This document shows, piece after piece, positions 27,401 through 37,240 of a stretch of 64,000 nt of DNA. The DNA is from Bacteroidota bacterium (GTDB taxonomy: Bacteria; Bacteroidota; Bacteroidia; Chitinophagales; Chitinophagaceae). A program made the translations under genes and the position numbers. How positions within the stretch are numbered: the stretch's first letter is position 1; every line of letters begins with the position of its first letter. Under the pieces are notes generated by a model. The model saw only the letters and a program-made list of their open reading frames with translations, was not told the DNA's origin and ran no database searches. The DNA is taken from assembly GCA_016706595.1 (NCBI GenBank), contig JADJJH010000007.1:496001-560000 (forward strand), read 5' to 3'.

Positions 27401-28713
27401 ACCGTGTAGGTTGTAGTTGTAGAAGGCGTTGCGATTGGGTTTGAAATGGTGCTTGAACTTAATCCGGTAGTTGGACTCCATGCATACGTTGTGCCACTTA
27501 CACTTGATGAACCTATAGTTACACTAGTTGTTGTACAATTTTTTGTTTGATTTGAACCGGCATTAGCAGTTGGTGGTGGGCAAACTGTTTTTTGTATCCA
27601 ATTCGATTCTCCATCATAATCGGTACAACCTTGTCGGCGTGCACATCGACGTTACCACGTTGTTTGGGTAATAACGCCTGGATCGTAAGTTGAATTTGTA
27701 GCCCCACTAATAACGGTATTTGTTGTTCCGCCATCGAGCGAAATCAACCATAAGTATTCGATTGGGCTTGAACTTCCGCCTGAAGGACTAGTTAGATTGA
27801 CGATTAAAGATGGATCAACGGAAGTGCCACATAAGGTTTCATTATTGCCAATCGTACCTCCTGAAGTGAGGTTATTACAGGTTCCAATGGTAAAATTAAA
27901 AGTTTGCGAAGCACATAAAGTTCCCCCTGCATTATCGGCCGAGAATGCTTCGGCTAGTAAAGTATAAGTTCCGGTGCCATAGCTCCATGCAGTGCCGGTT
28001 CCGGGAAAATTGTAAGGGTCTGTATTTTCAATAATAGTTGATGATGCGCCTCCACTTAGCGTATAACGCATACTTTCAAGGTTTCCGGTATATACAGCTT
28101 CAATGTTAAATGAAGATGGTAAAGAACTTAAGTAGTAAGTTGCTCCATTAGTTAAGGTCATATCGTTACTACCTACCATATCATTAAAAATCAGTCCGGT
28201 AATATTTGCTGAGCAAGGTGTAGTTAATACCAAATTATCCCATTTCAAAGCACGGTTTACCGAAGTGCCTAATACTTTAATATAAGCAGTATTAGCCGGA
28301 GCTGTATAAGTTAAGGTTGGGAAGGCAGTCCAGCTACTAGTGTTAAAAGATACCGTGATATTATTGGTTGATGAAGTGCCTAATAGGGTAGTTTGGTTTG
28401 CAGCATAAAATTGCATTTTAATACTGGCGGTACCGGTAACCGCATGGGTTGCGGCAACTCCATTTAAAGAATATACAGCGCCCGGAGTAGCAGGCACCCA
28501 TTGATAAACATAATAAGTTCCGGCCGCATCGGCATTATTTAAAACCATTACATTCCCGGTAGTGTTATGGGTAAGATAGCTAATAGTTCCTGTGGTATTC
28601 CATCCGGTAGCATTTGCTACAAAGTCGCCGTTAGTAATTAAATTTTGGGCTTTGCCAAAAAAGGTAGTTATGGCAAGAAAAAAGGTGAGTAGTAAAATTT
28701 TATGCTTATTCAT
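24478..28713 (-). pseudogene. Giant secreted Ig/PKD-like repeat protein interrupted by one in-frame TAA
   Basis: The reading frame is open from the ATG at 28713 to 24478 except for a single TAA at 27654-27652. The 5' part (353 aa) has a signal peptide (MNKHKILLLTFFLAITTFFGKAQ) and an NGDF-type carbohydrate-binding-like domain. After the stop the frame continues through three Ig/SprB-like repeats (GCTATSSVTVTV, WSPTTGLSSSTISNP), a duplicated module ending YRRCARRQGC, SdrD-like domains (GNTIWVDVNRNGIKEASETGLENASVKLY) and a unique C-terminus. In the duplicated module the stop aligns with a Tyr codon (TGGTAC against TGGTAA), so it looks like a point nonsense change or a sequencing error. No T9SS tail is present at the end. 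About 1,411 aa if read through. Confidence 0.8.
27652..27654 (-). other. Premature stop codon (TAA for Tyr) in the giant secreted protein
   Basis: The context GTTATTACCCAAACAACGTGG precedes TAA here, while the paralogous module has the same residues followed by TAC (near 26254). I translated the following 250 codons down to 26893 and found no further stop. Confidence 0.85.
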
Positions 28714-29569
28714 ATGCCTTAGCTTTTATAGTATAGGTTTGTTATCTAATTTTTAATTTACCCAATTTTGGCACAATAATTGTAAAAGAATCAGGTTATC
28801 ACTACAGGTAGTGAAGGGGTTTCAAAAGTAATAAAATTTGTAAATTTGATTGCTTATCACATAGTCATACATTTATATTTGAATAATGTATATGTATTTT
28901 TTTGCTAGAAACTTGGCTTAAATATTGAGTTTCAAGCAACATATTAGTTTCAAAATATATTTGTTAATGAAGGGTTATTAAAATACTTATTACATTTTAT
29001 TTAAATGTGTAAGCTAGTTGTATTGTGTATTTCATGATAAATGAATTCGAAAATAGGCTCTGAGTTCAAAACTATGGATGCTAGTTTACTTAACGAAGCC
29101 CCTACACTTTCTCATAGATATTCTTGAAGAAATACGGCATTAACAATTCATTTTCAATGCATATTTTTAGATAGAAACCAAAACCGCAGACCGAACAGTA
29201 AAGAACTCATTTATCGGTCTAATTGTAAACGAAAATTCTCATCGCACGATAAGCTCACAACAACAGAACAGTGCTCTCGCGCAATATTTGCTATTATACC
29301 GATTACGTTTTCAATATAGTCCAATTTGGATGTGCCTCATTGCCCTATTTTCAAGCTGTGTCGGCATTTACCACTGTAGCACTCAAAGTGTCTTTAGACT
29401 ATGTATCGCTAACATCGGTATAAGATGGAATTACTTTCTATTCCCAAATTATGCAAGTTTTTATGAGTTTTAATATGCAGAGGATGATCATTTAATCGAT
29501 AGAAATTATCCCAAAAAGCTTTCAGTATAAATTGTATATCTTATTTTCGATTACCAAATCTACCTACCT
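28714..29569. other. 856-bp gene-free region
   Basis: Divergent promoter region between the giant secreted-protein gene and the helix-hairpin-helix gene. It contains copy 2 of the 130-bp element (29294-29423) and a plus-strand sigma-54-like match TGGCACAATAATTGT (28769-28783, last base off consensus). A 61-codon plus-strand ORF over the repeat is not coding. The remainder is very AT-rich, with no feature I recognise. Confidence 0.6.
29294..29423 (+). repeat. 130-bp dispersed element with terminal inverted repeats, copy 2
   Basis: Perfect 10-bp terminal inverted repeats TTATACCGAT/ATCGGTATAA. It is the reverse complement of 7441-7572 at about 86% identity. The fifth terminal base differs between copies in a compensatory way (A-T pair here, G-C pair in copy 1). 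No ORF of substance lies inside. The nature of the element (MITE or structured RNA) is open. Confidence 0.78.
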
Positions 29570-30421
<852 letters not shown>

Positions 30422-30439
30422 CAGCAAAAATATTACGAT

Positions 30440-31579
30440 ATGCATTTTAACAATACCGATTTACAAAATGAAATTAGTGCGATGATTCGCGATTTTGCCG
30501 ACAAAAATATTCGTCCGAAAATGATGGAATGGGATGAAAGTCAAGAATTTCCGGTAGAGGTATTTAAAAAATTAGGCGAACTCGGATTGATGGGCGTTTT
30601 GATTCCAACCGAATATGGTGGCTCAGGCTTAACCTATTTCGAATATATAACGGTGGTTAGTGAAATCGCTAAAGTGTGTGGTTCCATTGGTTTATCGGTT
30701 GCTGCACATAACTCACTTTGTACCAATCATATTTATAAATTCGGAAGTGCCGAAATCAAAAAAAATTACTTACCAAAATTAGCTACGGGCGAATGGATAG
30801 GGGCGTGGGGGCTCACCGAAGCCAATACCGGATCGGATGCAGGTAATATGCAATGTGTGGCTGTTCGCGATGGCGATGATTGGGTAATTAATGGAACTAA
30901 AAACTGGATTACCCATGGTAAATCTGGTGATGTGGCCGTTGTGCTTTGCAGAACAGCTGAGCCTCGATCAAAAAATAATATTACAGCCTTTGCGATTGAA
31001 AAAGGTACACCGGGTTTTTCGGCAGGCAAAAAAGAAAATAAATTAGGCATGCGTGCTTCCGAAACCTGCGAATTGGTTTTTGATAATTGTCGCATCTCAG
31101 ATAAGCAACGTTTAGGTGAAATTGGCGAAGGATTTAAGCAAGCCATGATTATATTGGATGGAGGGCGAATATCTATAGCTTCACTAGCCTTAGGTATTGC
31201 CAAAGGTGCGATGGAAGCATCCATTAAATATGCCAAAGAGCGCGAGCAGTTCGACCAACCGATTGCTAATTTCCAGGCTATACAATGGAAAATTGCCGAC
31301 ATGGCAACACAAATCGAAGCCGCCGAATTATTAATTTATCAATCGGCCGATAAGTTGATGCGTGGCGAACCCATGACAAAAGAAAGCGCTATGGCAAAAT
31401 ACATGGCATCCGAAGTTTCGGTAAAAGTAGCTACCGAAGCAGTACAAATTTTTGGCGGATATGGTTATACCAAAGATTTTCCGGTGGAGAAATATTATCG
31501 CGATAGCAAACTATGTACCATAGGCGAAGGCACTTCTGAAATTCAGAAATTGGTAATAGCCCGGGATTTGTTGAAATAA
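30440..31579 (+). CDS. Acyl-CoA dehydrogenase
   Basis: FAD-dependent enzyme that oxidises short- or branched-chain acyl-CoA to the enoyl-CoA. The 379-aa length is the family norm. Visible motifs are the FAD/substrate segment GLTEANTGSDAGNMQ, the middle beta domain with WVINGTKNWITHG and GMRASETCELVFDNC, the helix IQWKIADMATQIEAAELLIYQ, the QIFGGYGYTKDFPVEKYYRDSK motif, and the catalytic Glu in CTIGEGTSEIQKLVIARDLL. The exact chain-length preference cannot be read from sequence. Start MHFNNTDLQNE. It may be co-transcribed with the HhH gene. Confidence 0.94.
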   Translation: MHFNNTDLQNEISAMIRDFADKNIRPKMMEWDESQEFPVEVFKKLGELGLMGVLIPTEYGGSGLTYFEYITVVSEIAKVCGSIGLSVAAHNSLCTNHIYKFGSAEIKKNYLPKLATGEWIGAWGLTEANTGSDAGNMQCVAVRDGDDWVINGTKNWITHGKSGDVAVVLCRTAEPRSKNNITAFAIEKGTPGFSAGKKENKLGMRASETCELVFDNCRISDKQRLGEIGEGFKQAMIILDGGRISIASLALGIAKGAMEASIKYAKEREQFDQPIANFQAIQWKIADMATQIEAAELLIYQSADKLMRGEPMTKESAMAKYMASEVSVKVATEAVQIFGGYGYTKDFPVEKYYRDSKLCTIGEGTSEIQKLVIARDLLK

Positions 31580-31587
31580 TTTTTTTT

Positions 31588-31675
31588 GGGCGTTCGGGCG
31601 CGCTATTCGTTACAAGTCCCCCAATCCCGGAGGACCAGGATCGGGGGCTCTTTTCACTACTATCGCTAACGCGGA
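31588..31675. repeat. Extragenic palindromic repeat, copy C
   Basis: GGGCGTTCGGGCGCGC at one end, TATCGCTAACGCGG at the other, and a central hairpin around AATCCCGGAGGACCAGGATC (CCCCC/GGGGG closing). This end pattern resembles an extragenic repeat I recall as common in Bacteroidota chromosomes. It also shares TTGTAACGAA and GTGAAAAG words with copies A and B. Confidence 0.55.
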
Positions 31676-31717
31676 ATTGTGCTAACTAGAATATTGTATC
31701 TTCGATAGAATATCGCC

Positions 31718-33349
31718 ATGCTTAAAAAAATATTTCAACTTATTATTTCTTTTCTGCTTTGCATGAGTTGGCAAAAAAACGTCATGGCGCAATTAAGTGC
31801 CGCTGATAGTGCTTACTTCAATAATGTTTTTTTAAATCCTTTGTATATCAACGATTCTGTATACCCGGGCACTTGGTATCAGTATGAACCGGTTACCTCA
31901 TTCTATAATCATTACTTGATTATGGATACAAATTTTATTTTCAAAACGTCTGATCTCGACAGCATATCCAATCTAAGTATCGACGACTCATTACATCAAT
32001 ATGCGCAAATTAATTCTGAATTTAATGCTTACCCATCATTCATATCACAGAATGACCCAGTAGTTTCTTTACCATTTCATCTTAATAATAAACAAGGCAT
32101 TTCCTATTCATTTCTATATCCCGATACCAATCAAAATCATTGTAAAAACGCTTTTTTAATTGTTCCGGGTACAGGTACAAACGCCTCATATGATATTATT
32201 CGTGGCTTAGGTTATCATAATCAGTTGTGTTATGTTACCAATACTTGTCGCAGCTATGGTGATGTTTACACCTTTGTGAAACCCAATGAAGAGTTTAGAG
32301 CTATCTATTGGGATAAACGAAAACTCAATGAATATGTGGTTGATTATTTGATTACCCAAAATACTTTTTATGGTACCAATTATTTAATAGAAATGATTGC
32401 CATGATCAAATATTTAAAAGCTAACTATGATAAAGTCTTTCTGATGGGTTTGTCAGAAGGTGGATATTCGGCATTACTCTGTACCATGTATAGCAAGCCT
32501 GATGCTGCAGTGATTTCAGGCGGCTATTCAATTAACTTTGATACATGTACAACCGAAACCGGTATTTTATATACCCGTTTCGATAGTTTGGTATATCAAT
32601 ATGATAAAGTGAAAGTGAAGGATAAAATTTCACAATCACCAACGCATTATTTATTTACTTGGGGCGATGGTGATCCGGTTCTTACTATGGATCCGGAGCA
32701 TGATTTTCATTATACCGAAAACTATTTTGGCGGAGTAGGACATTGCAGTTGGTTTTACGATTTTAATGATCATACGTTCCCACCATGTAATACCATCGAT
32801 ACCTTCATCAATCGTATATTATCAATTCCGGAAGCTCATTTTTTTATCACTGATAGCAGCAGCAATGGCGATAGTTTATATACTCGGGTTCGATTTTGTA
32901 AATCCGCATCCTATACATTTGATATGTATCGAGATACTACTTTTATACAAACGTATACAGCGGTGAGCGATAGCATCGACATTACACTCACAGATAGTGG
33001 TTTCTATTATCTTAAAAATATAATGGATACGAATAATATTCATGGCCGCTGTAACGATACGGTCTTTAAAAACAAACAACCTATTCCACTATTCCTCAGT
33101 TCATCAATTTCGCCACTTGGGATACTATTGCAAAACCCAATAACTGACAATTTAGTAATCACATGGAATCAGACCAGCATCCCTTTTGCAAAATTGATAA
33201 TATATAATTCTACCGGTCAAATGGTTTACCAAACACATCAATACCAATCAGGAATTCCTATTTCTACACAAAATTGGCCAAAGGGTATTTATTTGGTAAG
33301 GATATTTCAAGACGATAAGAGCCTCTCATATCGGATTTTAAAACAATAA
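31718..33349 (+). CDS. Secreted alpha/beta-hydrolase-like protein with T9SS tail
   Basis: 543-aa exported protein with signal peptide MLKKIFQLIISFLLCMSW...VMA. The central part has a hydrolase-like fold: FLIVPGTGTNASYD, the nucleophile elbow FLMGLSEGGYSALL (GxSxG, Ser in LSEGG), WGDGDPV (Asp) and GVGHCSWF (His), in the right order for a catalytic triad. The C-terminus is a T9SS type A sorting domain (LGILLQNPITDNLVITW ... WPKGIYLVRIF ... YRILKQ). It is therefore likely a surface or secreted esterase or peptidase; the substrate is unknown. Confidence 0.75.
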   Translation: MLKKIFQLIISFLLCMSWQKNVMAQLSAADSAYFNNVFLNPLYINDSVYPGTWYQYEPVTSFYNHYLIMDTNFIFKTSDLDSISNLSIDDSLHQYAQINSEFNAYPSFISQNDPVVSLPFHLNNKQGISYSFLYPDTNQNHCKNAFLIVPGTGTNASYDIIRGLGYHNQLCYVTNTCRSYGDVYTFVKPNEEFRAIYWDKRKLNEYVVDYLITQNTFYGTNYLIEMIAMIKYLKANYDKVFLMGLSEGGYSALLCTMYSKPDAAVISGGYSINFDTCTTETGILYTRFDSLVYQYDKVKVKDKISQSPTHYLFTWGDGDPVLTMDPEHDFHYTENYFGGVGHCSWFYDFNDHTFPPCNTIDTFINRILSIPEAHFFITDSSSNGDSLYTRVRFCKSASYTFDMYRDTTFIQTYTAVSDSIDITLTDSGFYYLKNIMDTNNIHGRCNDTVFKNKQPIPLFLSSSISPLGILLQNPITDNLVITWNQTSIPFAKLIIYNSTGQMVYQTHQYQSGIPISTQNWPKGIYLVRIFQDDKSLSYRILKQ

Positions 33350-33584
33350 AAATCAAGTGGCATACCTCCAAATTTGAAAGTATTAGGTTACAACATGCCA
33401 ACTTCATCCTATGAATTGCCGTCAATGAGTTTAGAATTGAATTATTCTTTTTAAATTCACTAAAAATATTAACTCAGGTTGTGAGACATAGAGATCCCTA
33501 CATCCTTTATAAATACTATAATGTGAGGCAAAACGGGTCTTTTGCATTAGGTTACTCAATAAACAAACATAAAAACATAAACAT

Positions 33585-34652
33585 ATGAAATCAAAAAAAT
33601 TACTTTTTAGCTTAAGCATCTTAGTAGGTATTTGTACTTATATTATTCTAGGATCAAGTAGTGGAGGCGTAATGGGTGCTGCCTCGTCAGGTTGTGGGGG
33701 CGGCGGTTGTCATTCCGCAAATCCAAATACTACGATTGCCTTGTTAGGAATTCCGGCAACAGGTTTTGTTCCGGGTACCATGTATTCCTTAACACTTTCA
33801 GTTTCCAATAGTTCAAAAGTGGCAGCTGGTTTTGATTTAGAAGTAAGTGGTGGAACCATAAGCAATGCCCCAACCGGTACTATGTTGATGGGTGGTACCG
33901 AAATTCATCACACAACACCTAAAACCATGTTATCGGGCATGTCGCAATGGAATTTTAGTTGGACAGCCCCTATGACAGGCACTGCAGTTACTTTTAATAT
34001 TGCAGGTAATGCAGTAGATAATTTAGGTAGCTCGGCTGATGATGCATGGTCGGTTAAAACCGAAAACTTTACAGCAGCAGCTACTTCTGTTACACCACCT
34101 TCTATAATTTCATCTAGTGTAACGAGTATCACACAAAACAATGTGAGTATTAGCGGTAGTGTAAATGCTAATGGAGCTAGCACTTCGGTGAGTATCGATT
34201 ACGGATTAACTACATCTTATGGCAGCAATCAAGTTACTACACCAGGTGTTGTGATTGGTACAACTGCAAGTCCTGTAAGCGCTACCATATCTGGATTAAC
34301 TGCAGGTACATTGTATCATTATCGAATTAAGGCAACCAATAGTGCAGGCACTACCAACGGACCTGATGGAACTTTTACCACATTACCAAGCTCGGTAAGT
34401 AGTATCGATAAAGCCGGGTTTACAATGTATCCTAACCCTGCCGCGGATTATATTTTATTTTTGGCACCAAATGCTATTAACTCTTTACAAATTGCTGCTT
34501 ACACATTGCAAGGAAGTAGGTTTAATTTAGAGGTCATAGCCAACAGTAAGCAAGAATATAAAGTAAATACATCAAATCTTACGGCAGGTTATTACGTATT
34601 AAACCTCATGGTGGATGGCAAAAATTATCAGCATACATTTATCAAACAATAA
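33585..34652 (+). CDS. Choice-of-anchor-V-like/Fn3 protein with T9SS tail
   Basis: 355-aa exported protein with N-terminal signal MKSKKLLFSLSILVGICTYI. The mature start carries SSGCGGGGCHSANPNTT, a Cys-x4-Cys-His variant of the Cys-rich start seen in Reelin-like 'choice-of-anchor V' proteins, followed by the beta-sandwich SLTLSVSNSSKVAAGFDLEVSGG. A Fn3-like domain covers about residues 165-265 (VSISGSVNANGASTSVSIDYG ... GLTAGTLYHYRIKATNSAG). The end is a T9SS type A sorting domain (FTMYPNPAADYILFL ... GYYVLNLMV ... FIKQ). The function is unknown. A perfect terminator follows. Confidence 0.8.
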   Translation: MKSKKLLFSLSILVGICTYIILGSSSGGVMGAASSGCGGGGCHSANPNTTIALLGIPATGFVPGTMYSLTLSVSNSSKVAAGFDLEVSGGTISNAPTGTMLMGGTEIHHTTPKTMLSGMSQWNFSWTAPMTGTAVTFNIAGNAVDNLGSSADDAWSVKTENFTAAATSVTPPSIISSSVTSITQNNVSISGSVNANGASTSVSIDYGLTTSYGSNQVTTPGVVIGTTASPVSATISGLTAGTLYHYRIKATNSAGTTNGPDGTFTTLPSSVSSIDKAGFTMYPNPAADYILFLAPNAINSLQIAAYTLQGSRFNLEVIANSKQEYKVNTSNLTAGYYVLNLMVDGKNYQHTFIKQ

Positions 34653-34669
34653 GAAAAGGTAATTTTATG

Positions 34670-34705
34670 AAAAGGAAGTGGACTATAGACACTTCCTTTT
34701 TTTTT
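34670..34705 (+). terminator. Rho-independent terminator
   Basis: Perfect 11-bp stem AAAAGGAAGTG (34670-34680) / CACTTCCTTTT (34690-34700) with a 9-base loop and a T-run, 18 bases after the stop of the Fn3/T9SS gene. Confidence 0.88.
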
Positions 34706-34743
34706 GTCTGCATATTCCTTTAATTTTACGAAAAATTTTTAGC

Positions 34744-35382
34744 ATGCACAGAATATGGATAGTAGTAATAGTTTGTTCAGTATTTGCTCTTTCGGTTTCT
34801 GCAAAATCAGAAAGCTTTAGCTCGTCGTCGTTGTTATTGGCACCGAAAAAGAAACAAACTTCAGGATTCGATAAACGCCGATTATTATTAGGACCTGGTT
34901 TAGGATTCGGTGCAGGTAATCGCGCTTTCTCATTTAATATTTCTCCTTCATTGGGCTATGCACTCACCGATAATTTTAATGTAGGCACTACTTTAGGTTT
35001 TAATTATTATCAAGCCAGTGAAGATTATATCAATCCGATAACGAATGCAAATGAAGTTTTCAAATATAAATATCCGGCTTACTCATTGAGTATCTGGGTA
35101 AGATATTTAATTGGAAATTATTTAATCGTAAACTTCGAGCCTGAAATCAATAATACTAAGTTTGTTGAATCGTATAGTTTTACAAATTCAGGAAAAATCG
35201 TTGAAAAATCTCGTCGATTAATGGTTCCCTCAGTGTTAGTGGGTGCCGGTTATCCGCAACGAATTGGTAATTATGGTTATAGTTATTTTATGGTGTGTTA
35301 CGACTTAGTACAAGATCCAAATGCACGTTACTACCAAACTTTAGATTTACGTTTAGGGATCATGCTAAATTTATGGCGATAG
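34744..35382 (+). CDS. Outer-membrane beta-barrel protein
   Basis: 212-aa protein from the ATG at 34744 (MHRIWIVVIVCSVFALSVSAKS), which gives a clean signal peptide; the longer reading to 34678 runs through the terminator hairpin and is rejected. The mature part alternates aromatic and glycine-rich strands (FGAGNRAFSFNISPSLGYAL, FNVGTTLGFNYYQ, YSLSIWVRYLIGNYLIVNFEPEI, VPSVLVGAGYPQRIG) and ends in LDLRLGIMLNLWR, a barrel-closing strand. It is of the OMP_b-brl/PorT-like type common in Bacteroidota. The specific role is unknown. Confidence 0.78.
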   Translation: MHRIWIVVIVCSVFALSVSAKSESFSSSSLLLAPKKKQTSGFDKRRLLLGPGLGFGAGNRAFSFNISPSLGYALTDNFNVGTTLGFNYYQASEDYINPITNANEVFKYKYPAYSLSIWVRYLIGNYLIVNFEPEINNTKFVESYSFTNSGKIVEKSRRLMVPSVLVGAGYPQRIGNYGYSYFMVCYDLVQDPNARYYQTLDLRLGIMLNLWR

Positions 35383-35553
35383 TGTTGAAGGAATATATGT
35401 AAAACCCTAAGCATGTTTATGTGGGTATTTATTTACATTCATCTATGAAAATTAGCACCTAGTTTCAAAGATCATACTTAAAAATAAATTTTTTCTTGAT
35501 ATGAGAATTCTAAATTCATTCATAAATTGTAGTTTATAAAATTATAATTATCC

Positions 35554-36240
35554 ATGTTTAGATATTTTCTAATAATTTGTTCGCTTCTTACTCATGTTTG
35601 TATTGCGCAAAATACAATTGGGATAAAATGCGGATATGCACAAACCTATGTCAGAAACAATGCTTTTTTTATTCCTGCAACACCCATTTATAGATTACAA
35701 TACGGAATATCATACACTCGACAATTTAAAAGATTCAATTATGGTCTTGAAATACTGTCTGATAATCGCGGCTTTACACGTGACAACTATGTAAATAATT
35801 TAACGCCAATTTTAGAAGATACAAATATGTATCCACAAAAGGCAATCTATTCATATGTAAGTCTGCCAATATTTATTGGTTATAAGTCAAAGCAACGTCT
35901 TTATTATAGTGGGAAAATTGGATATAGTTATTCGGTACTTTTACATGCAATTACCTATAAACCATTGGCTGATAAAAACACAGGCTTATACTCTATTGAT
36001 TCTTCAGTAAATATCACGCATGATATTAATAGAAATGACCACTCATGGTTTTTAGAAATTGGTGGTGGTTATAAAATTACTCCCAAGTTTGAATTATCGG
36101 TTTTATTTAGAAATAATAGAAGTTTTATTTCACATCCGAAAGATAACTTTTACTCATATTTTGATAAATCAAAACAAAGTTGGTTTTTTTTGAAGCACAG
36201 GATGTTTATACTATTCCTTGAAATCAATTACACATTATAA
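35554..36240 (+). CDS. Outer-membrane beta-barrel protein
   Basis: 228-aa protein with signal peptide MFRYFLIICSLLTHVCIAQ. It is followed by eight or more amphipathic strands (NTIGIKCGYAQTYVRN, LQYGISYTRQFKRFNYGLEIL, AIYSYVSLPIFIGYKSKQRLYYSGKIGYSYSVLL, WFLEIGGGYKITPKFELSVLF) and ends in MFILFLEINYTL, a terminal barrel strand. It belongs to the PF13568-like outer-membrane barrel group. The next gene encodes a similar-sized barrel protein, though the two sequences are not obviously alike. Confidence 0.75.
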   Translation: MFRYFLIICSLLTHVCIAQNTIGIKCGYAQTYVRNNAFFIPATPIYRLQYGISYTRQFKRFNYGLEILSDNRGFTRDNYVNNLTPILEDTNMYPQKAIYSYVSLPIFIGYKSKQRLYYSGKIGYSYSVLLHAITYKPLADKNTGLYSIDSSVNITHDINRNDHSWFLEIGGGYKITPKFELSVLFRNNRSFISHPKDNFYSYFDKSKQSWFFLKHRMFILFLEINYTL

Positions 36241-36462
36241 GGCAATTTACAACGATTAAACTCGATACAATAAAATGCCATTCTCATCAACCTAACGCCA
36301 ACATTGCCTAAGCAAAATGCGGGTATAGTAGCGGTTTGGCCATGTGTACTTCTAATATTCTTTTTTACTTTTGTTAAGCTGACCTTCTTTAATTGCCGCA
36401 ATTCGCTTAGGTTGAAACGGTTAACAGATACCAGCATAAAATACACCACACAAAAAAAACTT

Positions 36463-37107
36463 ATGAGTATAAAAATTAGAATAGCATTTTTTTTAATTTT
36501 TATACCTCATTTTAGTATGGCAAAGCCAACAAAAGAAATTCAAATAGGCGTATCGTATAACACAATGAAATGGGAAGTATATACCGGTATTCTACCCAAA
36601 ACAATATACAGATTAAACAGTTTTAATACACAACCTCTTATTCGATTCGGCTTCACCTCTAAACACAAAAAAAACTTTTCTTTACACACATTCTTGAGTT
36701 ATCACGTTAGTGGCGGTAAGTTTAGATCAGATACCTCAAATTTTAAAGAAAAATACACAATGCATTCCATCGAATTAGGCGCATTCTTATCATACAAAAT
36801 AGTAAAAAATACCTCCATTGGTATTGGACTAAAAGCAAACTATCTACCCCTTTCATATCATACATCTTATGGTACAGTAAATCAATCAGACACTTTGCCA
36901 AGAAAATGGGTTGTAGAAAATGTAAGGGATAAATTCATGAAATTATCAACCAATGCAGGTTTTGCAATTAAACATCAACACAAAAAAATTTCATTCAGTT
37001 GGGAAGCTTGGTTTGGTTTACTTCCAATAGGCAATATGAATACGATGTCATATCGGGCCGATATCATTGAGAACAATTACCGACTCATTGTAGGTTACAG
37101 AATTTAA
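36463..37107 (+). CDS. Outer-membrane beta-barrel protein
   Basis: 214-aa protein. The start is at 36463 (MSIKIRIAFFLIFIPHFSMAK), which gives a signal peptide; a 53-residue upstream extension in the same frame crosses extragenic-looking sequence and is rejected. Barrel-type strands include EIQIGVSYNTMKWEVY, PLIRFGFTSKHKKNFSLHTFLSYHV, MHSIELGAFLSYKIVKNTSIGIGLKANYL, and the closing IENNYRLIVGYRI. The role is unknown. The 222-bp gap upstream holds no gene and a sequence (TGCGGGTATAGTAGCGGTTTGG) that resembles a common Bacteroidota extragenic repeat. Confidence 0.7.
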   Translation: MSIKIRIAFFLIFIPHFSMAKPTKEIQIGVSYNTMKWEVYTGILPKTIYRLNSFNTQPLIRFGFTSKHKKNFSLHTFLSYHVSGGKFRSDTSNFKEKYTMHSIELGAFLSYKIVKNTSIGIGLKANYLPLSYHTSYGTVNQSDTLPRKWVVENVRDKFMKLSTNAGFAIKHQHKKISFSWEAWFGLLPIGNMNTMSYRADIIENNYRLIVGYRI

Positions 37108-37240
37108 TCATAAGAATCAATATTGCGATACAATAATATTGTCTAATCGCAAAAAAGTTTTCAACCATTGAAGTGTTCGCCTCTAAAATCTTGTATATTG
37201 CCATTGAGATAGAGTCATCAACATCCAGAACGTAAAACCT

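Noticed and set aside
30766..31302. 178-codon ORF antisense to the acyl-CoA dehydrogenase gene
   Set aside because: Shadow of a gene with a complete motif set on the other strand.
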